From Owenia fusiformis (Eukaryota > Annelida > Polychaeta > Sabellida > Oweniidae), in assembly GCA_903813345.2 (NCBI GenBank), contig CAIIXF020000010.1, positions 22,267,181-22,331,180 of the forward strand: 64,000 nt of DNA, in the 5' to 3' direction. The notes under the pieces were generated by a model. It was not told the DNA's origin. It saw only the letters and a list, made by a program, of their open reading frames with translations, and did no database searches. The translations under genes and the position numbers were made by a program. Positions 42,991 through 56,200 of this stretch are shown piece after piece; the stretch's first letter is position 1, and each line of letters begins with the position of its first letter.

Positions 42991-43439
42991 TAGCCTATTT
43001 TTCGAATTCATGGGAAGTCACCCCTCTCCTCTTACAAGCTGTAGTAATTCATGTAAGTTTATACACAGAAGTTACCCCTCTCTTATATTCTCTACAGTGA
43101 ATATAGAATATAAAGAGGGGGGAACTTACGTTATGCTAGAACTAGAAACTTGGAAAGTTAAAGTGCAAAGTAGAATTTTGACTGAAATCAAGTTGTTTAC
43201 AATAGCAACGCCCACCTTTCAACTTCAAGTAAACTGGAAGACTTTAATAAACCTCAACCATTAAAAGTTGTCACAATGAGCTAAATTCTAAGTTTTATGT
43301 CTCAAACTCTCCCAAACAATTTTTGGTTTTAGAGACCCAATAACAGTTTCCGCGCTTTTTCCTAACTTGCAATGTGCCCCCACCCCTTGTTAGCCTCTGG
43401 ATCCGCCAGTGGTATTCACATACATGTGGTCGTATCAAA

Positions 43440-44140
43440 GCCTGATGTAAAAAGACTCGAGGTGGAGTGATTTCTCACATTGTTCTTTCATTATCGGTCA
43501 TTCTTTCAATGCCGTCTCTGTATTCTAGCCTTACATCAGATGTGCAGCTACTTATCACCTAGAGCAGACATTTTTAAAGCACATATAGCGTTCCCAATGT
43601 GGTCGTCTCTCGCGAGGGGCAGCTTATTGTCACGATCGTGTGTTTTCAGATGCTTAACAGAATGGAATGGTCTTAATGCCGACACTAGAAATTCTCAATC
43701 ATTGACCTCCTTTAAAAGGCTTTTGAAATTGACGCATGGCAACTCATTGATTACAACCATGGATATGGAAATTAAAAGGAGTCAAGAGATACCATTAAAC
43801 AGAATCAGATGTGATTTATTCCTTCGCTCCCAGTTTCATGCTCACAACTTTACTACTGTGGATTCGCCTGTTTGTTTATGTGGCGTTGAATCTGAAACGT
43901 TGAGACATTTTTTCTTCAGATGTAACCTTACAAAGCCAACCATGAAAACTTTTTCGGTGAAGTCCAGCATAATTTCCCAGAAATTAATTTTAAAGTTATG
44001 CCCCAACTTGAAATAATACATACCCTGCTCTATGGTTGCGACATGTTGAGCAAAGCAAAAAACATAGAATTGATAAAACTATTCGCATCTCACCTCGAAA
44101 CCATTAGTAATCAAAGATAGAATACTATACGGCCTATTGA
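43440..44140 (+). pseudogene. LINE ORF2 C-terminal fragment
   Basis: An open stretch at about 43480-44016 carries the C-terminal signature of non-LTR retrotransposon ORF2: an F-x-R/SLTSFKRLLK segment and then a zinc-knuckle-like CLCGVESETLRHFFFRC. The RT core is absent, so it is a short 5'-truncated copy. It resembles the C-terminal segment of the LINE at 25740-26950 in layout but not in close sequence, so the two are probably different families. Confidence 0.72.
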
Positions 44141-44242
44141 ACAGCCCCTTTTTAGTCACACACATACACATGAAGTGTTTTTATTTTGTATCTTTGATCT
44201 ATTTATATTATTTATATCATATGTCATTTCAATATATATAAA

Positions 44243-47104
44243 CCCTTATAAAAAATTCAACCTTGAAAGTCCGAATTTAAACCGTTGCACAATCATTGTA
44301 CAATCATTGATCCGATCATTTATGCAACCATGCCAACCGTTACGATGCAACCATTACAATTTTGGTTGTAAACTCATTGAAATGTTTCAATCATATGTAA
44401 CCATTGTAAACGCTTGACAATTTTGGTTGCATTTCTTGCAACCATTTCAATCGAATGCAACCCTTTAAAACTATGGCAATTTTATCTCAATACAACATAA
44501 AATAATTATCTTGCTCTTTAAAAAATATATTTCAAATGTGTGTATTTCATGCATACTACATGTCAGAATTTAAATGGTTTGATCAAAAAGATATTTAAAG
44601 TATTGAAATAGTTAAGTAAACTTGTCTTGTGAATGAAAATATATTGAACCAATTTTCATCTTACTTTGAAGGATGGTGATTGTCTAACTCACATGTATAT
44701 TATCTAGATAACAAAAATGCTTAGGCATAGCAAATCCCCCTCGCTGTCATGACTATCATTTTTACAAAATCACTTCACTACTTTTTAAGTTATTGCAAAA
44801 TCATTTGAAAATATTTTGATTGGGTCAAGTCTTGGATTTTACACTTCACCTTGCAATCATCGCAATTATAAAGGAAGGAAGATGTGTCTGGAAGGAAGAA
44901 ATCCTTCAATGGGAAAATTATCTGTTTTGATTTGATATTTTTGATTTGATAGAGAAAATGCAATCAGACATTGCAGGATGTGCTTTAAATAATTAAGTCA
45001 ATAAGCATAACTTAAAAAACTCTGATTACAGTTAGACTCAGTCTATCTAGTTTGATTAGAGTCTGCTTTGAAGGATGTGTCTAAAGAAACTTTATTAATC
45101 CATTCATCCATAAACAAAACAAAAATAATTCGGCAAGGCAAAACAAACCTTATTATATCAGTTTGATAAGAATCTGCTATAAAGGAAGCACCCTATGTAA
45201 TTAAAATTATTCCATACACAGAACTTGATAAATAATTTGCCAAAGAAAATTTCCCATATTTTCCTCCAGATTTTTCCAAGTTTAGAGTTTTGAAAAATAA
45301 GCCCTGTTTTTGGTTTATATTTTTTTATCATCAACACATATTATTTAAACTGAAAACACTTTTCAGTACAAATGCTCTGCCCTAGTGAATAAAGTAAAAC
45401 CATGGACTTTCAATCTATTGAATGCCTATGGTAAAACAAACTAAATAAAAATGAAATAAAAAATTCTGAAAATATTATTTGCAGTTTCATATACTTGCTA
45501 TTTGAGATTTCTCAGCACTTATTGAAGTAATTGAATAAAGAAATAAACCCTCAAAAATCTGAAAACACTTTTTAAATTTTAACTCCCCCCCCCTCTGCAT
45601 GAAATAGATAATTAAAATAAATATATAGTATAACACAAGATGAAAATAGATATAACAGAAACTAGGACTATGAACCCTTTTTCTGGTCAAGCATTTTAAT
45701 TAGCCGTTCAACTGTTTTAATTAGCTGTTCAACCGTTTTAATTAGCTGTTCAACCGTTTTAATTGGCTGTTCAAGCATCTTGATTTTCTTAAACCCATGA
45801 GAATATCAATATGTAGTAGGTATTGATGTGTTGAGCATTGTTATAAAAGATATTTGCCAAGAAAGAACATGGTAATTAAATCTGTTGTGAATAATGTGTT
45901 TCACACATAATATACAGTCAATATCAAAATAGTCCTCTTGTTTGTATTTTTTAAATTTTAGTGAGTCATACTCTTGATATTTGGTGTTAACTACACATGG
46001 ATACATTTGAAGACCCATTTTGCTGGGGGGGGGGCTGACTACTGGCCTGTTCATTGTATACTTTTGTGGGGGTCCTGAGCTAAACCCTCCGATATCAATA
46101 TGTTCCCAAACCAATCTATTTGTATATCATGGGTATAGCAATAATCCATCTACCTTGACAAAATGTTACTGAAATTATTAATTCAGATGTTTTCCATTGA
46201 AACTGTGAAAATTAAGTCTTTGGTGCCTGAATGCATTATTACTATAAAAACATTTTCACTAAATAAAGCAATCAACTTGTGATTACATGTCTGTTTTATT
46301 TTGTACATCATATCCTGCCTCTTTTGATCATACATGTATATCAGTCTAATCATGAACAAAAACAATGGTGTCTCATCTTGTGATTTTGTTAAGTTTAAAG
46401 GAAATCTTCAGATTTTCCTTGGTCAATTTCTTAACTAAATTGGAATTTTGCTCAATTCTTTTCATAATTAACATTAAAGATACATTATTTTGGCAATATC
46501 AGATAACAGGAAATAAACACTAGATATGGTACTTTTAATTGTGTGAATAATGTAAATGACAGAGAACATAAATTATCATATGCCATTGAGTGGAAAACTA
46601 GTCTGGTATCGCATTCCTAAATCCGTACTGGAGAAAGAAACATATGAACAGTAATTTAGTAATTTACTATAATAAACATGCATGTATGCTTGCAGAGAAA
46701 ATATCCTAATATACTGTTGTTGAATAGAGGTAGATTCAAATCCTTACTTAAAGATAATTTTAATTCAAGTAAAATGATTACTTTTTTTGAAACGATACCA
46801 ATTCAGGATGGTTGCAGGGCTTGAACTATGTAATCACTGAACAAAACGTATTGCAACCATTTACATTTCAATGTAAAATGGTTGCAGTTTACAATGGTTG
46901 CAAATTACAATGATTGTATAGAAATGGTTGCGCAGTCATTGAAAAAGAGTTGACTTTGTTTGGTTGAACGCAATGGTTGCACAATGATTGCTTATCACCG
47001 TACAATGGTTTTTCCTTTGATCTTAGTAGTTGAAACAATCAGTATTCAATGATTGATGGAAACGGTTTAAATTCAGACTTTCAAGGTTGAATTTTTTATA
47101 AGGG
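44243..47104. mobile_element. 2.86-kb non-autonomous DNA element with 43-bp inverted ends
   Basis: The ends read CCCTTATAAAAAATTC..CGAATTTAAACCGTT and the exact complement with one mismatch in 43 bp. Next to both ends are clusters of CAATCATTG/CAACCATT words and their complements, as in subterminal transposase-binding repeats. No open frame over about 105 codons lies inside and none resembles a transposase. No clear target duplication was found. The right end is 150 bp from the PARP3 start codon, so it lies in the promoter or a 5' untranslated intron. Confidence 0.75.
45686..45785. repeat. Short tandem repeat, ~22-bp unit, about 4 copies
   Basis: TTTTAATTAGCTGTTCAACC and close variants are repeated four times in a row inside the DNA element 44243-47104. 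Confidence 0.8.
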
Positions 47105-47253
47105 AAGACATGGCTAGTAATGCCAGTATGGCACAGCCATTGAAATAAATTTATAAATAAAAAAAAAACTGTCTATGTAAAGTTGAGTTTAAAATAGGTA
47201 ATCTTATTCAAATTGTATTTTTCACTAACTGTCCAGGACTGATCTTGTAGACA

Positions 47254-50200
47254 ATGCCACCAAAACGTAAAGCTGGAGGGACCAAGGCAAAAGCTGGAGG
47301 AAAGAAGGTCAAAGTTGATACCAAAGCAGGAGGAGAGCCCACTGTACGTGATGCAATAGCTGCGCTGAAAAAAGCTGGCTCTGGAAAGAAGGTGTTTGCT
47401 GTTGACAAATTGTGTCCCATATCAGCAAATTCTGATGTAAGTACCATATATGTGATATGCACTTTTCACCAACTACATAACCAACTACATATATTGTGTG
47501 GATTTTAGATATTTTTGGTCAGTTGATTCTGAGGCTTAAAGTACAGTACAATGCACATTTAATCAAAAATAAATGTTTGAGGGCAATTTTGATAAAACAT
47601 TTCCTATTCCCTAATTATTCAATGCTGTTTTCATTGTTGTCATTAGGTCCATGAGGATTATGACTGTATGTTAAACCAAACTAACATTGGACACAACAAC
47701 AACAAGTACTACATCATCCAGGTCCTGATACATAGATTCAATGGACAGTTCTATGCATGGAACAGATGGGGACGTGTGGTATGTATCCCCATATGACTGA
47801 TAGAGCTCGTCTCTGTCTATATTTTTATTTTACCATTTTTGTCACATTTCAAAATGTACTATATTGCCCTCTTCTGATACTGATGTGTGAGTGGGCGTGT
47901 GGGCGGGCACCACATAAATCAGTTAATCTTGTCATCAAAATTCCAGGAAAACCACTTATCCGTTCAACTTGATATTTTCATAGATGCAAGAGCAGACTTG
48001 TGCCAAAATCTGATTATGCTTTGAGTGCTAGCTAAATTACATCAGCTATTTTGTATTTTTAATTTGCTTAAAATTGACCAATTTTTTAAAGATCACAGGG
48101 CTACAAGTTCTCAGGAGTTTAAATATGACCTTTAGTTTACCTTCAGTGACCTTTGAACGGTTGTGCTGACTAGATTATATACTGACCATTTTGCTATTCA
48201 AAGAGCGATATTTATCACTGATGTTTGAATATTTTAGGATATTTTATTTCATGAAAATTAAATTTTTTACATAAATGTGTTTGATCTGCTTTAAGATGAT
48301 GTTGGGAGTTGCACTTTTTTGATTTTTAAATGTTTTTTAAATCAGTGTACATCTTATTCACCGGTATTTCTAGATTTAAAATCAGCATATTATTTTATTT
48401 TCTTACAGGGTGAAAATGGTGCAAATGCACTAAAAGGTCCAATGTCTGAAGAGGATGCAATCAAGGAATTCTGCAAAAAGTTTTCAGATAAAACTAAGAA
48501 TAAATGGGATAATAGGAAGAAATTTACCCCTGCAGCAGGCAAATACACTCTTATTGAGGTTGAAGGCACTGATGAAACAGACATGGCTGAAACTAGTGCT
48601 AAGGTAATAAGAGTTTTTTCTTTTTATCCTTTGATTATTGTACATGTACTTATAGGATATCCTATGATTTTGAGGAATATCATTTTTATCTACGAGGCGA
48701 TATTGATATCTGCACGAGAGAGCGAAGCGAACGAGTGCATATATCAATATCACCGAGTAGATTAAAATGATATTCTGAAAAAAATCATAGGATATTCTTA
48801 TTATCCTACACTTACAAGGAGTGTACTGAATGTATAATATCAATGTTAAATGAATTTCATGCCAAATAGAGTCAATTTGGCGGGAAATCAATAAGCGGAG
48901 TATATCGTCACAATATCCTCTGCATATTGGGTTTTCCTGGAGTATATCGTCACGATATCCTCCGCCCGGAGTATATCGTTACGATATCCTCCGGATATTC
49001 ATTTTGCCAATAAATATCAAATTTATTTTTTCATGTTATTATACATTTAGTACACTAAGTGTAGGATAATATGTATTACACATGACAATCAAATAAAAGC
49101 TTAGCCATATTTGAGCTGTACTTTGTATCTAACAAATACAAATGGATTTGCCAATATTGAAACAATATTAACTGTACATGTTAGAAATAATCAAAAAACT
49201 GGTATGGATAAACATGACTTATTATTCATATTATCAGCCACTCATGGATAAAAAGAATACATTCCTCAAACTCCAAGCCTAAACGTATGTGGTAATTTAT
49301 AACAATTACTTCAAAAAGCTTAGAGATTGTTCCAAAGATGGGAGAAAAAATGAAGGAAATGGGTACTACCTTCACAAGTACAGTAGTGTATGACTGTATG
49401 TCATAAAACATTGCCATCTAAATGAGAAACAGTCTGTAAATAGATAATATTAACACTGCATAGAGATTATTGGTTTGTTATAGTATTGGTTTTTACATAC
49501 ACAGTAAAACCTGTGAAAATGAAAGCCTTTGCTTCCTCAAAATCCTTTGCTACCTCAAAATCCTTTGCTACCTCAAAATAGTATTTCACTTGGGAGATTT
49601 TCCATATTATGGGGATTATACATTTAGTAAATGAAAAATGGGAGTGTTTCACTTAAAGAGGTGTTTTATTGAATTTCTTTCAGCTTGCAGCCCTTGATGA
49701 GGTTGATTCAAGTGTGAAAGTTGCACCTTGCACCCTAGAGAAACCAACCCAGAATCTGCTGAGCCTGATCTTTGACCAGGACATGTTCAATGAAGCAATG
49801 AAGAGTTATGATATAGGTAAATACAGAAATATCTCATATAAATACTCATCACATCACTAAAACCTCATGTCTTTGAAATTTTGTTTTCTTCTGATTTTAG
49901 AAAATGAATATTCCCATTTTGGATAGGATTCTCTCTTTCATTTCTCTTGATCATTTCTTCATAATCTCCAAAGCTTCAATTTTCTTCTGAATTTTTGAAT
50001 TTTTTCCAAATTCTCCCGTTTTCTGTTAAAAATGTGTTTTTTTTTCAAAAAATAAAGGTGATCACCGAATGATCTGAATTTTGGTCGCTATGCCTGGTTA
50101 AACTGGTTGGACATACTAAACTCCAACATATATCTGAAGTTCTAACATTTTTCAGATGTTAAGAAAATGCCATTGGGAAAGCTTAGCAAAGTTCAGATTG

Positions 50201-53200
50201 CCAAAGGATTCGAATGCTTGGAAGAAATCCAAAAGGCAATCGAGAAAAAGAAATCTGTGCACTCTGAATTGGTTGCCTTGACATCAAAGTTCTATACATT
50301 GATACCTCACGACTTTGGTCGCCAGAGACCCCCTATAATCACCACAATGGAAGTAGTGCGTGCCAAGATGGACATGTTATTGGTAAGACCTTAATATTTC
50401 ATTAGTGAGCTTCCAAACCTCATTGGACAGTATCAGGAAACATTGACAGCCATTAGCCTGTCTTTCATTATGGCAAAGGGAATTACAATAGTTTCAATCA
50501 AAGATGTCTTTTATGAATGTCACAGTCATTTGAAAGTTCCAACCACTTAGTATAGAGTACAGTGACATGAATTGCATGAAAAATCTGTACAATTGTGGCT
50601 AATTGTTTTTGTTTATTTATAAATCATTTTATTTTAAATTCATTTATCATTTTGTACAAATTCATACAACAATGAAAGCTCAACAAACTTAGCCAATCAA
50701 CATTTGTCTTGAACTTCAAAGTACTGTAACTATACCAAGCATACTATTCAATACAAAGTTAGAATTATTCATAACTGTTCAAATATAAACAAAAGAGAAA
50801 AACACTATCAAGGCTGATTAGATCAGGGTATTCACAATAAATGTGCGGTAGTTGGGTCAGTTCTAGTATGGTGTGAGATATGTCTGTCTGTTAGTCAATC
50901 TTGGTCGCTTTTAAGAATTTTAAAGTTGCTTTCAATAGAAGTAAATTATATTCATAAATAGGTTCTGTGTTACCATGGAATAGTATCTTTACCTATGAAT
51001 ATTTCTAAAAGACTAGCAATTGGATTATATCATTAACATATTGAGGGCTAATTGTTGTGATAATGTTTATTCCAGGTACTCGCTGACATAGAGCTTGCAC
51101 AAGCCATGCAGAAGGACAAGAAGAAAGCCCCTAAGAAAAAGGTAGGAGGGAAGTAAATTGACAATAATTTTAACATCTTCAACTTGTAAATACTTATTCA
51201 GAAACAATCAGTCTACATTTTAAAGGTAGACTGGGCATATAAAATAGTGTAACTTATTTTGTGAAAATACATCTTTGATTAATTTTATCAATCAAATGGA
51301 TATGAATGCTCTAACAGTCATCCTGATATTTTGTATGCTTATATTTTCTATAAATAAAAAAGAACTTGTAAATTGTATTTGTTCTAGGCTGAAAGTACCA
51401 AGCCACATCCTTTAGATGAGAAGTATGAGATGCTCAACACAAACCTGACACTACTTAACAAAAAGTCTGAGGAATTTAAGGTAAATACGTAACTCACTTT
51501 GCCAGTGCTATGACATATTTTTTCATCAAAATCCAGGGGGAGTAAACCCAGGGTTCAAAGAAGACATATGTCTTATATGTAAATCTGTATTGAGAAGACA
51601 TATCGTCCTGATTAGTCAAATCGACAGACAAACAATGGAGGTTTCAATATTTTCGAAACTCGCTTCTTATAATATTATGTTAATTTCTGGCATTTTGATT
51701 AATATCATAGCTTGTTATTTTGGATCAAGATAAAGAAAGGTGTAATGGATATGCTTACATCGATGAAAACATCACAATGACATGTTATTTTTGAAAACAA
51801 ACTGTTGAGAAGTTGCGCAATTGAAGGTGGTACGCAAAAGACATAGTTTTATCTGTTAACTCTTAAGCTCTGGGGCTTTTCCCCTCTTATTAAATCATTA
51901 CATTTGACAAGGTAAGGTGATTGTATAGTTCATGTCCTGTTCCCATTTAAAGATGGCATCGCCTTAAGTCTTTTTTGAATGTAACTAATACTTTGATTAG
52001 TTTATACTTATTTTTAATCTTAGATCATTGAGACCTACTTGGAGAATACTAAAGGCTACTACAACAATTTAAAGCTTCAGAATGTATGGACAGTCGACAG
52101 GGCAGGAGAGGTAATGGGCTGTCTAAAAAAGCTAGTTTCAACTTGCTTTAAATTGACCAATTTTTGTTTTTCAAAATCATCTACAAGTTCTCAAAAGTTC
52201 AAATCTGACTATAGATTTGACATTCAACTTTTTCAAGTTCAAAAAAGATTTGACCTTCAATGAACTTTTCAAGGTCAAAAAGGTCTTTTTTCAACTTAGT
52301 TCAAATTGACTAATTTTTTTTCAAAGTCATCTACAAGTTCTCAGAAAGTCAAATCTGACTTAATATTGACCCCTGTTACACAGGCCAGTTGAAATGCTTC
52401 GTTACGAAGCAATTTGACAAAAAGCTTCGTAACGAAGCAATTTTGGGCCAGTGTAACACCTCCGCCTTCGTTAGAAAAGCTTAGTTGATAACGAAGCAAT
52501 TGAGTAGAAAATTCAACGAAGGTTAGGTCCCAACGAAGCTTTTTTGGCCTGTGTAACAGGTAGCTTCGTTAGAAATTGCTTAGTTGGCGGTTTGCGCATG
52601 CGCGTAACAAAGAGCACATTCATCATTTTGTATTAAATGAGAGGAATTGCGAGGAAAGAACATGTTTTTAAGTACGTATCATTATAATGCCACGTTTTGA
52701 TTAAAATAATTACCTATTTGCGTCACTGATTGACGCTAACTCTAACCCTAAACGCCACGTACAAATGTGATTTACCGTCCTTCGTAGCATTTCATTCGAT
52801 TCCCTGCCTTTCCTCGCATTGATATGACAAAAAGTATTAAATCTAAAAAACTCAGGTTCACCGTATATATGTATACGGTAGCTTTGAAACGTTTATCTGA
52901 TCTATTTGAGAATAAACCTAGAATATTTAAATGTCCCTCTTTCGGAAAACTCCGTCTCAAGTGTGGAAGGGTAAACTTTTGAAATTACATAAGATATGCT
53001 TACTAAATAGAAAGTTGTGGCATACATGTTTAATATTAATTTTTTCTTGCGCCTTGAATAATTATACCTTGAATGTAATTCTAAAGGTGTTAATACCATG
53101 ATACTGATACAATTGCTTCCCGGTGAATCACATCCTAAGGTGAATTTAGCCGATTTGATTGATTCGAAAATGTCTCTCTTCAGAAATCGTATTCAACTGG

Positions 53201-56200
53201 CTATCGCCCCATTGCAATACTTGTACTAGTCGTTCCATTATTCTATTCTTCGACGATTTTAAATTGTAATTGAATTTAAACTTCACGTTTAAATATATTG
53301 AATTAATTACGTTTCAAAACTTCCGTATACAAATACGGTAAAACCACCTGCGGACAAGGAACGGTGGCCAAAATTGTTTCGTGTCGACAGATATTTGCCA
53401 CAGAGAGGCTGCATGTTTTAGGCCAGCCCCAAACACTATTGATGTGTCGTAAGACGATGCTTACAACTGATATCCAAGTTTCTTCCTATTTGCGCCATTT
53501 TCGAATTCAACGGACGGCTGATGGATTAACATACTAATTTATGTCAAACTCACTCAAATATGCATGGGATATTGGCGAAACGGGTAATATTCATATTAAG
53601 ATGAATTGGTCATGAAATAGTAGTTAAACCACCAGCCGAACACCAAGATATTTTAGTAATGGCTACACTATTTGAAATATACTGAGAAGTCCATTTGGAA
53701 ATTGAACGTTTTTATACGATATTACATACTAGTCCTCTGTATAAACCCCAAATCCAATTCCTCCTAGTAATTAACATAGGCCTATTTTTATTCCATATGT
53801 TTTCCAAAGGAAATGATTGAAAATGAAAACAATACTTGTAATCGTATTGACAGGTGAAATATATAAAAATCGAAATGATAGGAAAAATGTATGGACATGT
53901 GTACGGAATGATCACATTCATCTGGTTTTATTTTCCCGAGAATTTTGATCTAGTCTTTTTCTGTGCTGAATTGTTAAAATAAAGATTAAAAATCATATTT
54001 TTGAGTTTCATCAATTGTTTATATCAAAAGAATAAAGATATTAATCATAATAAGTGGGTGGGGCAGATGAGTATTGCGCACGCGCAACGAAGCATTTTAA
54101 GTGCAGTGTAACACCAAATAATTGCTTCGTTAGGGTTGGATAAAGCCAGTGTGGACACAATTTTGTCGCTAACCTTCGTTACAAAAATGCTTCGTTAGAC
54201 TCAACCAAGCAGTGTAACAGGTACCATTGTGAGCAACTAGGTGGTGACATTTTTGTTTTTTAATTATCAGACCAAGTAATAGGTGTCAAAAGCTGGCTAC
54301 TTAGATATATATCACTAAGTTTGCACAATGCTATCTGCTATCTAAAAGATGGCTATGTGCAAATATAATACTATAAGTAATATGATATTTTTCCACGAAT
54401 GGTTGATATGATATGATATGTGCAGGAGCAGCTCACCGAGAGAGTTCAGATATCTATATCCATGAGCAGATAAAAGTCATATCATTAGTAAATCATAGGA
54501 TGTTTTCTTTATTCCATAGTTACAGGGTGCTTGTCATGTTCTTCACATAATTATAGTCTTTAATGTATATTTTCTCCACTCAACTGTCAGCCTAGTTTTG
54601 AGTCAAGTAGCAAAACTCCATAGTATATGGTGACATATACATGTACTATGGTAATAGATGGTTTAGTGAAAATTTGCCAAAAATATCATATTTTTCCACT
54701 AGCTACATAAATACTGTTTTTAGTTTGACAAAATACCCTATGAATACTGTTAATCACAGTAACCATGGAATGATATATGGTATAATTTCATGGAATATAG
54801 ATTCCAATACTAATAGAACTACATGATCTTTTGAAGTTTTTCTTGGGTCTATTAAAATAAATATTTCCTTCAAACAGGGTGACAGATTCTCAGTTCATGA
54901 TAAGATTGGGAATCGCAAATTGCTGTGGCACGGCACAAATGTTGCAGTTGTGGCTGCCATTATGAAGAGCGGATTACGCATCATGCCTCACAGTGGAGGA
55001 CGTGTCGGCTCTGGAATCTACTTTGCTTCAGAAAATGGAAAATCTGCTGGTTATGGTAGGTTGGATATATTGAGGTTATCCTATTTGAGGTTCAGGATAT
55101 TGGGATTATCCCAAGGCCAACAAATATACTATAAAGCTAAAATGTAATCCGAACATTATATATGCCGAATGAAGACTTCAAAGTAGAATTCATTTTTTAG
55201 TTTGCCTAATTCACAACACTGTAAAGGTAGTATTTACCAACACTGGACTGTAGTGATCTGCGGTATTGCACTCTTAGGCTTAATGTTGGCACTAAAATTC
55301 CAATACCGAAGACCAGAATATATAATACTAAAGGGATAAATGTTTCTGATTATGTTTTTTGGAATTATGACCTTGAGTTGAGGCTCTGGCATTTCAAAAA
55401 AGCAAAGAGATTAGCGGCCAGGGAAAATTAATAAAACTCAATAGAACTGATATTCAAAGTCAACTAATTTTAGTGAAAAGTTCTTACTCGAGTGAGCTAT
55501 TATCGGCCATAACATTCAACAGTCCTCATTTTAATTGATCCGAGATTGCAAATAAACTACTCAATTCGGCATCGGCATATAAATTCCACGGATTATGTTT
55601 TAGCTATACAGTATCTGCCCACTTAGCCGTGATGTAGAGCTGTTCTGTCTGCTGATAAAAATACAACTCTTTACAAACCTGCTTTATGTACATCAAACAC
55701 ATCCAAGTATGGGACATATAAAATTGTGTAGAATTCAATAATTGACATATCCAGAGATTAACTGTTAAAATTATATCCGGACACTATAAACCGAGGCCTT
55801 GTGTAATTCAAATTGATAATTCAAAAACCTTATGTTGTTGAATAATTCCAGTGAGCCCTGCAAAGAGGACAGGCATCATGTTCCTGAATGAAGTAGTCCT
55901 AGGCAAGGAACATCATATCACAAAGGACCAATGGACACTGAAATCTGCACCTAAAGGTCATGATAGCGTCATAGCTAAAGGCTGGACAGAACCCGGTGAG
56001 TAAATGACACTACTTGTAATAGCATTCCTAGTACAGCTTTGACCCCTTTGTGAGTATGGCTGTGTTCTGCTGAAATAACAATCATTCCCAGGGATCCCAC
56101 TCTCATTAGAACATGAGAGGAGGCATGATTGCACTGAATTAATTGCTTGGAAATTGCCAAAGAATTGTTTTAGTTTCTGTACAAACTTAAAATGTTAGTT

